A stretch of 64,000 nt of DNA from Paragonimus westermani (lineage: Eukaryota > Platyhelminthes > Trematoda > Plagiorchiida > Troglotrematidae). Each line of letters begins with the position of its first letter. Positions within the stretch are counted from its first letter, which is position 1. A program made the position numbers and the translations under genes. A model generated the notes under the pieces. The model had not been told where the DNA came from. It did no database searches and saw only the letters and a program-made list of their open reading frames with translations. Below are positions 34,721 to 47,759 of this stretch, in pieces. The stretch covers positions 3,715 through 67,714 of the forward strand of contig QNGE01001709.1 of the NCBI GenBank assembly GCA_008508345.1, read 5' to 3'.

Positions 34721-36340
34721 TGTGGTGTTTGACAATCTTGTCCCCAAGTATCGTTTTCCTTGGTTTCAAAAGGGGGAGCATCAGGCTAAGGGGTCGCTTA
34801 TTCGTAAGGTGCTCTGTCTGCTTCTTTTGTGTATCGGAGGAACCACAGCTACCTTCCTATCCCGCGGTTACCCAGCCCTTTCCAAAGACGTGCTAAACGA
34901 ACGAACTAAAGGACACCCTGGTACCTCAGCTAATGAGTTCACTAACGCCAGATGTAAACCATCTGGCCATGCTACCTTAAGGATATTCAACTTGGTTAGC
35001 TCATCCCGGCTTCAAGGGACGTGCCGGAGAAGTCGCCAGTTCCACGAAAATATTGTGTGACAAAGGCTAACAAAGTACACTCGCGTGTGACCTTTATAGA
35101 TGGCACGGTCATATACCACTTCGCCCTTCAGCCCTTGTGCCAAATCCCTGGCACTCCACCTACGCGCCCAAACTCTCACACGCTTACATCCCGCCTACGC
35201 GCATCATTGTACTGTTCGGCTCATCATTTGGTCCACCTTTGGTTTGGTCTTTTGATTGGTCACAAACCCTTTAAATATGATCTGGTCTGTGACCGTGTTC
35301 TCTTCGCATTGAGTGACACAAAGGAACTCTTTGTCAGGAGGCCAGTCTTCTCTCTGTGTTCATGCGTTACCCTCGGGTAGTTGGGTTGACCGGGAAGTTT
35401 CGAACTAGTCGTGCACATTCCGTTGTTCGTTACCGTTGACTGTCGTTTCGTTATACGCCGTTTCACTGACCGTTATTCTGATATCTGTTCACGTGCTCGT
35501 AAGACGTTGAGCCAGTTACAGCAGCACGCTTCTGATCAAGGACCAGGTATGTTCTATATCAATTACATCTGTTTCAAAACTCAAGCGATTGTAGTTCGCC
35601 TTACTTTGCAAATCACAACATGTTTATGCAGTATAAACTACCACGCTTACTCGGAGGCTTAAACCCACCGCCTGCGAGTAATAGTGGCAAAGAAATATGG
35701 TCGCTTTCACCCATAGCGGCAATTTCTCTCACGCTGGTGATAGCTCGTTCCAGTTTGCCCGGTTCTCATCATATCGTTCATCTTGACCGAATTGGTCCTC
35801 GCTCGGAGGAACGGCAACAAACCTTTCCCAGATGAATTCTTGGGTGCATCTTCTTTCGTTCAGTCAATCACCGGGAAATTGAGCACGCTAAGGGAAAAGA
35901 TTTTGAGGTCCTGGATTGTGAGTTTGGTAGGAAACTGCCAATTTGCCACCCTCTTCCGCTGTCGTCGGTGGGCTGCGCTACATACTTGTCACTAACAGTC
36001 ATCTGTAATTCTCTTACAGGGCTGTCTACCTATTGAATGCTGGGCGTACTTAGTTCCCCACAAAAACTTTATTGAAATTCAATGAGAAAAACAGCTCTAA
36101 GAGTTTTAAGTCCTGCTTGGCCGAGTGAATTGTGATTTGCCGGTTTCATGCGCCAAATCATACGCTTCTGTGAACCGTAATTCTCGAGGAAGTTCCTCCT
36201 TCGCGGAAAATCCCAGAAGTGTGTACAGCCCGGAGTCTAATGATACGGCAAATATGACAAAATCTCGTCCGCAGGAGGTAATTTACCTCTAACGATTGTT
36301 GCGAATCGTCTTCACTTGTTTAGCGGTCATTCCAAAGTTT
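34721..36340. other. Upstream of BEL/Pao pol, nothing assigned
   Basis: This is where the gag and protease of the BEL/Pao element should lie. I could not recognise either, so this part may be lost or too decayed. Confidence 0.4.
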
Positions 36341-36732
36341 CTTCACCGTGGAGAGGTGTGAAGTTTCTCGTTGTCCCAAATGGAATACTGGCTCTAAACG
36401 CCTACACTTTTCGCAAAACTGTTTATTACGCGATGGACGTGAAATGTAAGGCCCTAATACAATTTCACATTGGTCAGCTTGTCCTGGGGTGGTATGTGCC
36501 GCATTACCCTGTGTGTGACCCTGATAAGCCTCGTCAACATGATGTAGTATTTCAGTGCGGTGCAAGATATGGCGCCACACCTACGAACGACCAGTTATTA
36601 CACGACCGGACCTCCTCTCATTTTTTACATAGGTTGCTAAAATTTAGAATTTATCCTGTTGTATCTGCAACAGACATGAGTAATGTAGTTTTGCAAGTTC
36701 GTGCATCCGAAGCAGACCCTAAGGATACTTAG
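36316..36732 (+). pseudogene. BEL/Pao reverse transcriptase, N-terminal part
   Basis: A 138-residue open stretch including SPWRGVKFLVVPNG, WYVPHYPV, QCGARYG and RASEADPKDT, which follows the family order up to the residues before the palm aspartates. The continuing RT lies in shifted frames downstream. Confidence 0.82.
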
Positions 36733-39700
36733 GTGATCTCAAGGCGGTCTCACGATTAAACCCAGGCAATATCGGACGGAATCACAACCACTCGGAGCCA
36801 CCTCATCTTCGTTTTATGCCAATTTTGCCCTGAGGTAAAGCGCCCAAACACTTAGTTATGTATGAGAAGAGCACACACCAGGCGTTTCACACAGAATTTT
36901 GCGTTGACGACTGTCTGTGATGCCTGCCAGATGCACCCTCAGAGACCGATTTTGTTTACCACTCGACGCTGTTGTTGTCAGGAAGAGGATTTTGCCTAAC
37001 CAAGTGGTTGCCGAGTAGGTGTAAAGTGATTGATAGTGTTGTGACTCTGAGAGCGCTGTAAGTGTGAAGGAAATAAATAGCGATAGGGTGTCACTCGAGC
37101 ATAAGTTGGGTATCAGGTAGGGCGATGAAGCGGACCATTTTATTGTAAGCTCCAAACTACCCTTGAAACCGGCCGCAAGGAGAGGTACCCACTCTGTGAT
37201 CTGTAGTTTGCCTGAGCCACTAGGTTTTGCTACTTCGTGGCTATTACCTTTAAAGGTATTACTGCAAGAGCTGTGCGGCGAAATGCTGGGATGGGACGAC
37301 ACACTTGATTTAGAAGGTTGCTGAAAGTGGCACGACTGTTTAGAACATTTGCACCTCGGTGAAGTGCGAACATCCAGGTTCCTGAGACCCAGATAGTTTG
37401 TGAAAAATGATTTTAAATTGCGTGTATTTTGCGACGCATCTGAAGTGAGAAACCGTGCGGTTGTCTAAGTCTGCCTCCGCTACGAAATCAGGGAAAGTTT
37501 TCGTGCGCTGCAGTTTCCGAGGGCTCGGATAGCACCGCTCAAATCAGTTCTCACTACTCAACTCGTGGTGAGCGTAGCCGTACTTGCTGTTTTACATGAC
37601 ACGTTCGTGTTCAACTATCTGTTTCGGGGACGTGAATTTTTGGGAAGATTCGGTTATCGTATTGTATTATATCACATATCTCGCAACATGATTCCGTACG
37701 CTCGTCCCAAATAAACCGTCATACACTCTTTATTCCTCTTACATGCGACAGTGGAGACATATATCACCATGTGATGATTCTTGAAACAAAGCACTACTCT
37801 TTGCAAGGAGTGTGCATTGTGTACAACAACGGCTGCCTAGCCCAGAGTTCCCCAGATAACTGCCGGATTCACGGACCCACGTAGTTAGACTCACAAAACC
37901 TGTGAGTGGTTTCGAAATAAAAAAGGCTGCATACTGTAAGCAAATATAATGGATCACTGCTGAGTTTGTACAGGTTTTCAAATTGACACGAAGCTGTTGA
38001 AACATATCACTCAGTTGAACCGGTTCACCGCCTATCGGATTTCTCTGCACACCAATCACCAGAAGGGCACAGTAAAGGTGAGTTGTTTGACATCTGTTCA
38101 GCCACAACTAGCCGAAGCAGATATTTTGCGGCGAATACAGCTAGAAGCCTTTCCTCGTGCAATGCGAATTTCGTCCAGCTGGTGTTTTTGTGGGGAAAGG
38201 TGGAAATTCAAGAGAAGCCACCTTTCTAAGTTGCGTTATGTAGTAGTTGACGGCCTCCGAATACGTAGGAGATGGTCTACTTCGGCTGTCAAGTTCGACA
38301 TAGAATTGTACTTCATGTTACTCAAAATGTGGCAGTTATTAAATGTTACCTTTTTGGAGGAAGAGCTTGCTGGGAAGGCTCGCGCTTGCGCGAGTTCGTC
38401 GAAGATTTTGGAATCTACACAGCGCCGCGGTTGTTGAAAGTATTATGGACCGGTGTGCTTTTGCCAGCGCCAGGAAGTGTTGATCAGCATGCAGGTGATT
38501 GCTCCACTCCCTTCTGTAACAAAGCAACCAGGCTGGCACCGCTTGTTACAAGTCACTTTGGACTATTTTGGCCTTGGTGAAGAGATACGGTTGTATCTCC
38601 ACGTGCTTCAAATCTAAGACAGTTCACCTGAAGGTTGCACAGCATATAAGCACCGACATTTGTTGTGCAATCCACTCGGTTTGTGGGAAGCAGAGAAAAA
38701 CTAACTGGTATTTACTTGGTTAATGGCACGAACTTTGTGGATGCTAACAAAGTAGTTCAAATTTGGAGTGGGACCTCAGGCCAAAATGGCAGGAATGATG
38801 AGTTGTCACTAGGAGACATCGACGTGATATTTTACTCTACTTTATGCTATTCACAGAGGCGGATTCTTGGTGTTGATGAGTTCCATCCGGTAAACTCTGA
38901 ACGCAGTTTGCGCACAGCAGACTCCTGACGATCACAAACGTGTCTTACGAGAAACTCGGTCTTGCCAAGGTCGTGCAATAATCTGAAACGATTGCTAGTG
39001 CAGTAAGCATTCTTCATTAACCTGTTCTTTACGACACCAGAAGCATCAGCATGACTGCCGACCGTTTGACGTGTGGCGGGATTAGAGATGGCTTGCTTCA
39101 TTCACATCACCAGCCCAATAAAAATTTCATCGTCAACTCTGTCAAATGGTTTAACGGAAACGCATTTAATCCGTCTAATGAACCTGCTAAAATTGGTGGT
39201 CACCGTTCCTATCTGAAGCCCCCAGTAATCGCAGTACCTGAGCCTCGGCCGTGCGCTCCTTTTTTGAAGTCTGAAGTTGAAGTCGTTGACACACTGGTAC
39301 CTAGGGCCAAAGTAGGCGAATTTATGTGTTGATGGCCAGCCGTTTCTGTGAAATCATCTCTCAAGTCGTTCCATTGCGAAAAAAGGAAACTTACTGGGAA
39401 TTCTGAGCAAGTTCGGCGCATGATTTCCTCCACAAATGCTGAGCGTTGGTAAGGTGGTGTGTCGTGCAAACCTCCCACTGCGGATCACCCAAGAGACGGA
39501 CTCACATAAACAGGCCTAGAAATTATCTCCCTCCTAGACTTTGTTCACATTTCTGATGTATGAACTCGGTCTCCCAGAAACAAACCTGTTTGCGTTCTTT
39601 CTCGTGAGTTCTGAAGATTTGACGGCGACACATTTCTTCTACTTGCTGAAGACATTGTGTGCAACCGAGCTTGCTTTGAAATTCACATGCTGGCGGCGTG

Positions 39701-39800
39701 GTCAATCACCAGCATCCCGACTATGTTCTCATCAGTGGGAACCTAATGATCAGTAATCTCGTGGTCCTTGCCCCTTCCGGCTAGGGAGTCAGGAACTGAT
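36340..39800 (+). mobile_element. BEL/Pao retrotransposon pol, decayed
   Basis: A + strand BEL/Pao pol remnant. In order: RT start (36,346-36,732) with GWYVPHYPVCDPDKPRQHDVVF; the catalytic stretch EFCVDDCL (about 36,900); GFCLTKWLPS (about 36,985); KPAARRGTHSVICSLPEPLGF (about 37,180); an RNase H start FCDASEV (about 37,430); the integrase zinc region SHLSKLRYVVVDGLR (about 38,220-38,260); a DYFGL block (about 38,560); VNGTNFVDAN (about 38,730); and VKWFNGNAFNPS (about 39,145). Frameshifts and stops are frequent and no LTR pair was found. The wYlPHhpV and FyVDDCL motifs separate BEL/Pao from Gypsy. Confidence 0.85.
37997..39332 (+). pseudogene. BEL/Pao integrase region, broken
   Basis: Pieces in several frames: EADILRRIQLEAFPRAM and RSHLSKLRYVVVDGL (38,120-38,260), a DYFGL-like first catalytic block (about 38,560), VNGTNF where SDNGTNF is expected (second catalytic Asp replaced by Val), and VKWFNGNAFNPSNEPAKIGG (about 39,145), resembling the third catalytic region. 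Integration activity is lost. Confidence 0.72.
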
Positions 39801-39994
39801 AACCGACCTCATCTGCAAAGCTGACTGAAACTCCTCAGCCGGCAGTTACCGTAGGAACCATCAGAAAGTGAGTGTAGATGCATCGTACTTCCACTTGTCG
39901 GCATGGGCTTTCATTTGGATCACAATATATGCGTTAACTCCTCAGATGTTTTCTATCACCGTTTTTAAAGGGCCTATACCACTGAGAGTACGCG

Positions 39995-40177
39995 TGATGA
40001 ATGCCATTGAACATATATCTTCATGTCAATTATTGTAGTTCAGGTTGCACACTTTTTGATACGACGCGTAATTCTAGTACAAGCCTGTGGCTATCGTTCA
40101 TTCGCTGTGTTCTGCTCAATTCGGATATACGGGATACTGATCTCGCGTTAAGTTCCATCTATTCAGAAAATAGCACA
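39995..40177 (+). repeat. 5' LTR of Gypsy element A
   Basis: Starts TGATGAATG and ends near TAGCACA, just before TTGGCGTCGCGGC, a typical start of the internal region and primer-binding site. It matches 43,530-43,708 over about 175 bp. Confidence 0.85.
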
Positions 40178-40299
40178 TTGGCGTCGCGGCAATCTTCAGT
40201 AACAGTGAATCCTGTGTCCTTCGAAACTCTGGACGTTCATTCATCCCCTCACCATATATTGAGAATTGTGTTGAACTATGGGGTAGGACCGTATCTAAC

Positions 40300-41000
40300 T
40301 TAAATGAGGAGACAGAGTTCGCCTTCTCTCTCGCAAGATCAGGAAAAAAAGCCTATTGTCTTCTGAAGAATCTGTCCTATCCAAATTCGCTCATCGACCT
40401 CCCACATAAGCGCATAAAGGAAATACTACTCGGTCATGTCGCCTCTATACATTGTAAGGTCGCCGAAAGAGCCAAATTCAGTATCATGCAGCGCTAACCG
40501 AACCATTCACTTCGCAACTTTATTCTCCAGATCCAAAATCAGGCAGCACGATGTAGTTTTGGTGATCAATTGGAGGTCCAACTTCGTGACCGACTCCTCG
40601 CCGGTGTTAATGCTCCGGATCTGCATAGACAACTGCTGCTACTCCCAAAACATATGTATCAAAATACCAAAGTCATCTGTAAGCATTATGAAGACGTTAA
40701 TAATACAGTCCACAGTGGACGTTCTAGTGAGGCGTCAGTCTTGGTTGGATCATTGAAAAAGCGACCTACAGAACACAATACACTGTGGCTATTCAGTGCA
40801 CCTTTTAAATATGGTTATCGACCGATTTCTTAAAATTCTTCGCATCAGACGACACATGTAACTGGCAGATTCGGGAATTGTGCGTCATGTGGCAAGAAAC
40901 ATTTCAGATAAACATACATTCACCGCAGCTAAATGTTACACAAGTGTGGTCATTTACAAAATGTCTGTAGGTCGAACAGAAATTGTCAATTTGTAAAAAC
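40300..41000 (+). pseudogene. Gypsy A gag, broken
   Basis: Pieces include AFSLARSGKKAYCLLKNLSY, CKVAERAKFS, QLEVQLRDRLLAGVNAPDLH and two zinc-knuckle-like boxes (CASCGKKH... and CGHLQNVCR). The order matches gag capsid then nucleocapsid; stops interrupt it. Confidence 0.72.
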
Positions 41001-41099
41001 TGATCAAAATGAATTTGATGATACATGTGACAAGATGCAGTCCTTCACTTTGACAGTTGATTCATCTACCCCAGGGTATCTATTTCACACTTTTTTATA

Positions 41100-42280
41100 G
41101 CACTTGGCACGAAACATGATTTTATTATTGACACTGGCAGTGTAGAATCCGTTACGCCGCGAAGAAATCTATTACAATTCTATCCAAATTACACATTACA
41201 TCCTTGTTCTGTAGCCATACGTGGTATGTGGCGATTATCGACTTACTGTAAATCAATAGCTTAATCAATATACGTGTATCACTGCTGAACCTGAGGACAT
41301 TCGGAACAAACTTTCGGGATCTAAAGTTTTCTCCAAGATTGACACGAAGGATGCGTATCTACAATTTTTTTGGATAAGGCATCAATACGGATAACAACAA
41401 TCAATACACCTAATGCACTTTTTCAGTACCGGTTTTTACCGTTCGGACTTAGTAACTCTCTTTCTATCTTTCAGCAGACGACGAATAATATTATGAAGGG
41501 TATGGATGATGTTGAAGTTTATCAGGAAGATGTCATCGTACTTGCCGCAAACAATTTAACCCGATTCTCGTCGTTTGGAACCATTCCAACAGTTTTTCGA
41601 CAAAAACATTGCCGTCACTCCAAACAAATGTGCCTTTACTACAAGCAGTTTCGAGTGTCTCAGTTACTTAGTTGACGGTAACGGATTCAATCCTGATACC
41701 AAACATCCAGACCCATTAGCTAATGCACCTTGACCCACAAATCTATCTGAATTACGTTCTTTGTTAGGCGCTTTGCAGTACTACTCCCGTTTCATTCCAA
41801 TTTTCTCTCACCCTGCTGAATGTTTATTCCAGTTGCTTTCCGAAAAGCAGTTCACGTGGACTCCAACTCATGAACGGTGTGTACGTTCATTGTTGAGTTT
41901 ATTGCTACATGGTGCCATACTTCGTCCGTTTTCTCCTAAAACTATGCCTGTGTCGATTACTAATGGTTCTCCAGTTGGAGTCGGAGCTGTGCCTGAGCGG
42001 GGCGACAAACCAGTTGTGTGTTTATCACGCGACTCAGTCCATCAGAAAAAGATTATGCTCAGACACACCGTGAAGCTCTGGCGGTATACTGGGCGGTAAA
42101 GCGGCTTCACAAGTATTTGTTTAGGATACCATTCAAAATTGTGTCGGATCATGAAGCGTTGAAATTCATCTATAATGTTGACAAGTCATTGGCATATTCA
42201 TCAGCAGCCGTAGTACAACGATGGAGCATGGCACCGAGTGCATATGACCATACTATAGTGCACAAACCAGCCAACTAAGT
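41100..42280 (+). pseudogene. Gypsy A protease, RT and RNase H, broken
   Basis: Protease FIIDTGSVESVTP (about 41,130). RT: GSKVFSKIDTKDAYLQ, FQYRFLPFGLSNS and a catalytic box VYQEDVIV (41,515), where the first Asp of YxDD is Glu. RNase H: HREALAVYWAVKRLHKY and FKIVSDHEALKFIY. Frameshifts lie near 41,370, 41,600 and 42,040. Confidence 0.85.
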
Positions 42281-42539
42281 CGAACATGTGGACTATTTGT
42301 CACTTGTTCCATACACATCTGAGCAAACTTCCAGTAATGATTGCCTTCTAATCCAGTCTCTGCCGGTTAGCCGAACATAGTTGAATCGCGATACTCAACG
42401 TTACTTTTCACCCATCCTTAGTGCACCACGACGTGGTAGATCCCACGAGTCAGACGGAAATTTCCTACATTTTATGTGCGTCGGGAGGAATTATTACTCA
42501 CTCCAGATGGATTATTGTGCTTGAATGACAGAATCATTA

Positions 42540-43220
42540 TTCCCCCAACTCTTCGTAGAGCTGTCCTGGACGATCTACATTCCGGACATTTTGGAGTTGA
42601 GAAGATGAAGTCTCTGGCCAGATTAACATGCTGGTAGCCAGAAATTGACCCTGATATTTGTCGTCTGGCTAAAATTTGTTCATCTTGCCATCACAAATTT
42701 CACAACTCACCATCTAAATGGACTCCATGGCCGATGTCAACTGAGGCCTGGAAACGGGTTCACGCGGATTATTGTGGTCCTTTTCTTGACAAGTATTATG
42801 CGCTAGTAGTGTTCGACTCCTATTCGAAGTGGCCGGAAGTGGCATTCACAAAAACGTCCACTGCATAATTCACTATGCACGCATTCAGAAGAATAGTCAG
42901 CAAAGAAGGTATCCATCTTGTCTTAGTGACTGACAATGGTACCCATTTCGCTGCCAACCTTCTGACTACTTGGCTCAACGGCATTGAAGGCAAGTATCTG
43001 TTTACTCCTGCTCGACATCCTTTCTCTAATGGTCAGGCTGAAAACTTTGTAAGAACAATTAAAAGTGTTATAGCCCCTCTTCAGTGTACTACATTCAAAG
43101 ACCTTGAAAATGTGCTGGTAACTTCTTGCTACAATATCGCAATATCTGCCATTCCACTACACATGAAAGTCCCGTCAAACTTTTTAAATGAGGGTCTTTG
43201 TGGTCAAACTTGATGTGTAT
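42540..43220 (+). pseudogene. Gypsy A integrase, broken
   Basis: Zinc-binding region ending CSSCHHKF, then VHADYCGPF, VTDNGTHFAA and NGQAENFVRTIK. The D, D and E of the catalytic triad are all present, but stops and a frameshift (42,640-42,870) break the frame. A tail at 43,258-43,500 ends the element before the 3' LTR. Confidence 0.85.
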
Positions 43221-43529
43221 TTGATCCTCTGAGGTTACCTTTCATCGTGGTAATAACTTGAGACGGTCATCTGGTTTACTTCTAAAAAATCTTGGTAAAT
43301 GCTTATATAGAATTCTAGAGGTTGATGATTTATCTGTACATAATCGACAAGTGGATCAGATTCGTTTTGAGGATGCGGGTCAGTTCGTTCCAAATTCTGG
43401 TGTGACTTCAGATAATGAATCGAATTCGAACCAAGAAATTGCAAACATCATTCGAAGGTCTTCAAGACTGCAAATGGGAACCAGGAAGGATCACAAGAAC
43501 TCGCATTCCCACTCAACGTGTGGCGGATG

Positions 43530-43708
43530 TGATGAATGTCATCGAATATATACTTTCATGTCAATTATCGAAGTTCAGGTTGTACACTTTTTGATACGAC
43601 GCGTAATTCTAGTACAAGCCTGTGGCTATCGTTCATTCGCTGTGTTCTGCTCAATTCGGATATACAGGATACTGATCTCGCGTTAAGTTCCATCTATTCA
43701 GGAAATAT
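43530..43708 (+). repeat. 3' LTR of Gypsy element A
   Basis: Direct copy of the 5' LTR, from TGATGAATG to about AGGAAATA. The last few bases diverge from the 5' copy, so the exact end is uncertain. Confidence 0.83.
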
Positions 43709-46619
43709 AGTGGTACGAAGCAACGGCATGTTGCTACGTCAGACTCAATTTGTTCTGAAGAGAACGGCAGGCGTGTACGCATTACTGAACGTTGCGGTCC
43801 AAAATTATCGGATTATTCATGCGCAGTCCAAAAACCGATGTACAGCGCATATCTCAGTAAATCACCTACAGCATTTCTGTATGCACTTTCTAATGTAAGG
43901 CGCCTTTTCTCTCTCAAAATTTCCGTCTCGACTTGGATGCTGTACTCGGATCCTTGCTGTACGACTCCACCCATTCTACTAGCGCGGAGTCAGGAAGAAC
44001 GTGACTGAGTAGAAACACGTTGTAATGCCTGTTACCAGTTCAATAAATGAATGGAATGCATGCAAATATATATCATGGATTAGTCGCCGAATATGGCAAC
44101 TACACTTTGAACCATTGTCCACTGGTTTCGACTGCTTCGCGATGAAGTGGCCGACATGGTTAGTTCGATAGCCGTTTCACTCTGACTGGTTCAGCAGGCT
44201 AACAAGATACTCACGCCTACCTTCATGCCTCGTCCTGGTTCGTCCAACTGGAAAAACTTGCACGTCAGTGTTTGGTTGGTGAACGATTTCGTCAGCCGTC
44301 ACCGATGACATTACTAGGTTGTTCTGATGTCGTCGTCTCCTAACCCCTTCAATTCGGAAGGCAAGGACTGAAATGTTATACTCCATGATTTGGACTGGAC
44401 GTGGTAGCCCTTGTGCGGAATGCGCAAATATTCTGTCGGAATTTTACTACAAAACTTCTTTTCAACTACCTTCTGCTCACATACAAATCGCAAATCTGCT
44501 AGGCGGTATCATCACGATTTGTACACCTTCTGTGACTGTTCTCGGAAATCTTCCGCGGCTCAAAAATAACACTTGTTGTCTTGATAGTATTCCACCTAAA
44601 GCATTGCGTGATGTTGTTGAGTAGCATGCCAATCCTTTTAGTATTCCCTTGAAGCAGTCCACCTCGAGTGGTCCGGTACGCAACAGTTAGGAGTATACCA
44701 AAAATATTTCTGCGTTCATGGATAGTGAATACACTCTTCCTGGCGAATATCAAACTGTAACTAGACCGCTCTTTCGATCAAAATGTGGAAGTCGATCATA
44801 TACCAATCATTGTATGAGTATTTATTTTGCAATTTCATTACTGATGTACGGAATGGATTTGGAAAAATCGTTCCTGCACGAAGAATCTATTGCTAACCAC
44901 CGACCAGTGGACGAATACAGTTGATGACAGTAGTGACATTGAGATCACCTACGAAGAGTTGATTAAAGAGTTTGTTCGGATGAACCACACCGTTCTGATT
45001 AACATGCTCAACCACAGCGGGGATGCAAGTTAATTTCCTTAAAACACGAGGGCAGCATCTCACTAGTCGATCAAGAAAGTTCCTGTTGTGTGCCTCAGAA
45101 TCATATCCATTGCCCCCTTCAATATCTATTTTCATCAGCAACTCTTCTACCTCGAATTCTTCTTCCCTTCTACTACTGAGCACGCCAAAAGCTCATCCTG
45201 TTCTAAAAAGCGAACTGTTTGTTTTGTCCAACTAGTCTTTGACGAACAAGCCTGAGCTGGACGCCGGAAAGTGTAAAGTTATGCACTGTTGACACCTCTC
45301 GGGCATAACTCACTACTTGGGGGACTTTCTTTCCCTGCGAATTCTGGGAGAGAACGAATATCTGTGAGCAGCCAGAATTTGATTTGAATTTTCTTGCTAT
45401 CTCTCTCCGTCCATCTTTTTGCTCAATTGATGATCTGTGTACCATAAATTACATACGGCGTCGTCATCCGTTATCCATAAACGTATTAGTCCGTTACGTG
45501 TCTTATAGCCTGCGTTTCTTGGTGTCTGTTTAGATCTACTGAAAGCCCATAATTTGTTCTATAGTGTTCATTCCTGTTTACAGTGATTGGCATCAGATCT
45601 AACACTGATGGATTCAGCAGGCATTCACCAAGGCAGCTAACACTTAAGGCCGTTGCGAGTGAAAAATACAGCGCAAATCTGCATGTTATTGTACTGGTGG
45701 CAGAAGTTGTGCCACTTCAAGTTCACCGGCCTTGACAGCCCGCTTCTACATCCCTATCTTTTCTCTGCATGAACCGTAGGCTTAACTACAGGAAGAATAG
45801 TGCTTTGCTTTTAGATGGTGGCGGGCACTGCACAAAAGTGAATGGACACGATTAAGGGGCTCTCCCCAACTTTCCCCTTATTTCTTAGGTAGTGAGTGGG
45901 ATGGAAAGGTACCAACCGACCTTATCTAAAATGATGTTGAACATTGAGTCGCTGTATTTTTACGTGGCGCTTGCTTTCCCTGGTGTTGCAATAACCTAGG
46001 AGGCGGTTTTCCTCTCAACTGCACACGCGGAATGGGCCGAAACGAAAATGTTAACACGACACTAGGAGAAAGGAGAGTGGATTTATGGCTAATTTCCACA
46101 ACGTTTTCTTCAGATAGTCTGGCCGAATCCGTCCTGGCATCTTCCTTCTCTCTGGGCGTCTCAAACCTCGCGCTTTTGTATAGGCTGCACGTTAGAGTAA
46201 CCAAAACGCCTACGGCTTTCGGCAAACTCACTTGCTACGTTCAGTTATGAGACAGTGCTGGGAAGAACAGTAGTTTCAAAGTACGTGAACGATAACCGGG
46301 GGGAGTGCTGCAAGACCGCCCTGCACTATAGAGAACAAAACGTAACTAATGGACCAAACTAAGTGACGGATCATGACGAAATACAAGGTGATAGTGCCCG
46401 CTCAGGCTGATGTATTTGTACCTGAAAGTCGGAGCTCTGTGTCTGTTGACGTCAGTCCTACTACTGGCCCTCCACGCAAAACCACAAGTGTTGAGGATAC
46501 TAGATCGTTCGCAAGTCGTGGCGAAGACCCGCTTTTAGTCAGGGTTATTTAGCGTGCGTCTTTGTCCAACACTCCTACTGATGATTTTGTTTTCGTAAGC
46601 CCAGAGGACATCCTAATAT
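43709..46619. other. Interval between Gypsy A and the LINE EN fragment
   Basis: No gene could be assigned. At about 44,525-44,680 (+) a stretch with LPRLKNNT and DSIPPKAL weakly recalls the linker before a LINE RT. Open frames at 45,183-44,893 (-) and 46,231-45,926 (-) match no family I recognise. Confidence 0.4.
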
Positions 46620-46907
46620 TACAACTTTTTTCTTATTCATTTATTGTGGATGACTTCAATAGTCCACGATGAACTAGGCATCGGTGCCTTCCCAAATCTG
46701 TGAGAGCGGATTTTTGAGTCATTTACCGAAGTTGATACGACACAGAACTTGAGCACCGAATGTGGACACCCCGATAGGTCATCTTTTTGCTCAGAGGCAC
46801 TCTCTGCTTTCTTCAGTCATCACAAATGAAAGGCAAGTGGTAGACGTAGAGTCGCCACCTGGATACAGTGACCACTCTCAGCTCTCTTTTGATCCTACCT
46901 GTTGCTG
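46620..46907 (+). pseudogene. CR1/Jockey-like LINE endonuclease fragment
   Basis: Reads FIVDDFNSPR (the 'I-GDFN-P' block with Gly changed to Asp) and, in a second frame, VVDVESPPGYSDHSQLSF, the 'S-DH' block that closes AP-type LINE endonucleases. It stops where the outer Gypsy RT starts. Confidence 0.7.
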
Positions 46908-47112
46908 ATCTAAATAACCAACAATGATATGTGGTGACCATAGGTTAACGCTGAATCCAAGACTGAAAAAGTGCGCAGCAACAACTGAGGAGCCAGGGGA
47001 TTTTATGAAATCCCTGCACGGTAGCAAAGTGTTTTCTAAAATTGACCTGACAAACGCATATTTACAAATTCCATTGAAGTATGATTCTAACACGATCACT
47101 ACGATTAACACC
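46908..47112 (+). pseudogene. Outer Gypsy element C, RT left part
   Basis: Reads CGDHRLTLNPRLKK, SLHGSKVFSKIDLTNAYLQI, then TTINT, a Gypsy RT up to just before the FxYxxxPFGL block. The missing continuation is at 53,395. Upstream gag and protease are absent, cut off at the LINE fragment. Confidence 0.87.
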
Positions 47113-47177
47113 TGTAGAGACATTCTTGGTTTGCAACGTATTCCAACTATTTTGCTATTTATTTTGACCGTTGACAC

Positions 47178-47461
47178 TGTAACATGCAGGCCAGCCGACT
47201 CTACTCTGGATGCCCGTGACTACGCGGACCAACCTTCAGACAACGTGGACGCACCAGGGGACAACGCTCTTCCGAAGTAGGGGTTCGAACAACAGTTCTG
47301 AAAAGAGAAACAATACGAACAAACATGAGCCGAAGGCCCAGTAAGCGACGCACACGACATGCACAAACGAAAGCTAAGACGGCACCGACAACACAGCAGC
47401 ACGCCCCGTCACACAACTCAAATTCGATTCGTGCGCTCGTTGGTTTCGGTTGCGCGTTACA
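47178..47461 (+). repeat. TRIM left LTR (284 bp)
   Basis: TGTAACATGCAGGCCAGCC to GGTTGCGCGTTACA. It is related to the solo LTR at 33,751-34,019. Confidence 0.87.
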
Positions 47462-47759
47462 CAGCTCCACTCTCCGTAAAGTACAGTCCCCTGTGCTCCG
47501 AACCTTTTACAAACCGGCCGATGCTCGTGTTGCCAGGTTGAAGAAAGTGCCTGCGGGCCCTCTGCCCGTTTTCTTAGAACTTCATTTTTTGCAATTATTT
47601 AATCTCAATACCTTTTACTAAACCCTGATATTCGTTTCTTTTCTGACACCAATGCGCCTCATCATGTCATTTCTCTTTTAAATTCTTCACTTTTTCTTTT
47701 TCACAATGCACTTTTTTCATCTTGCCACATCTTTGTTTATCTAGGCAGGGTCGCCAAAA

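Larger units (their letters stand above)
39995..43708 (+). mobile_element. Gypsy-type LTR retrotransposon A, Mag-like
   Basis: A 3.7-kb element with LTRs at 39,995-40,177 and 43,530-43,708. Between them, in order: gag (40,300-41,000), a protease with the active-site triad DTG (about 41,130), RT/RNase H (41,290-42,280) and integrase (42,540-43,220), then a C-terminal tail. The gag has two cysteine boxes (CASCGKKH and CGHLQNVCR), suggesting the Mag lineage. Several stops and frameshifts make it inactive. LTRs differ at about ten positions by eye, so the insertion is not recent. Confidence 0.87.

Noticed and set aside
36856..37302. A 148-codon - strand open frame as a gene
   Set aside because: It is the antisense of the BEL/Pao RT and RNase H linker, whose + strand reading (KPAARRG, CSLPEPLGF, LQELCGEMLGWDD) is clearly the coding one.
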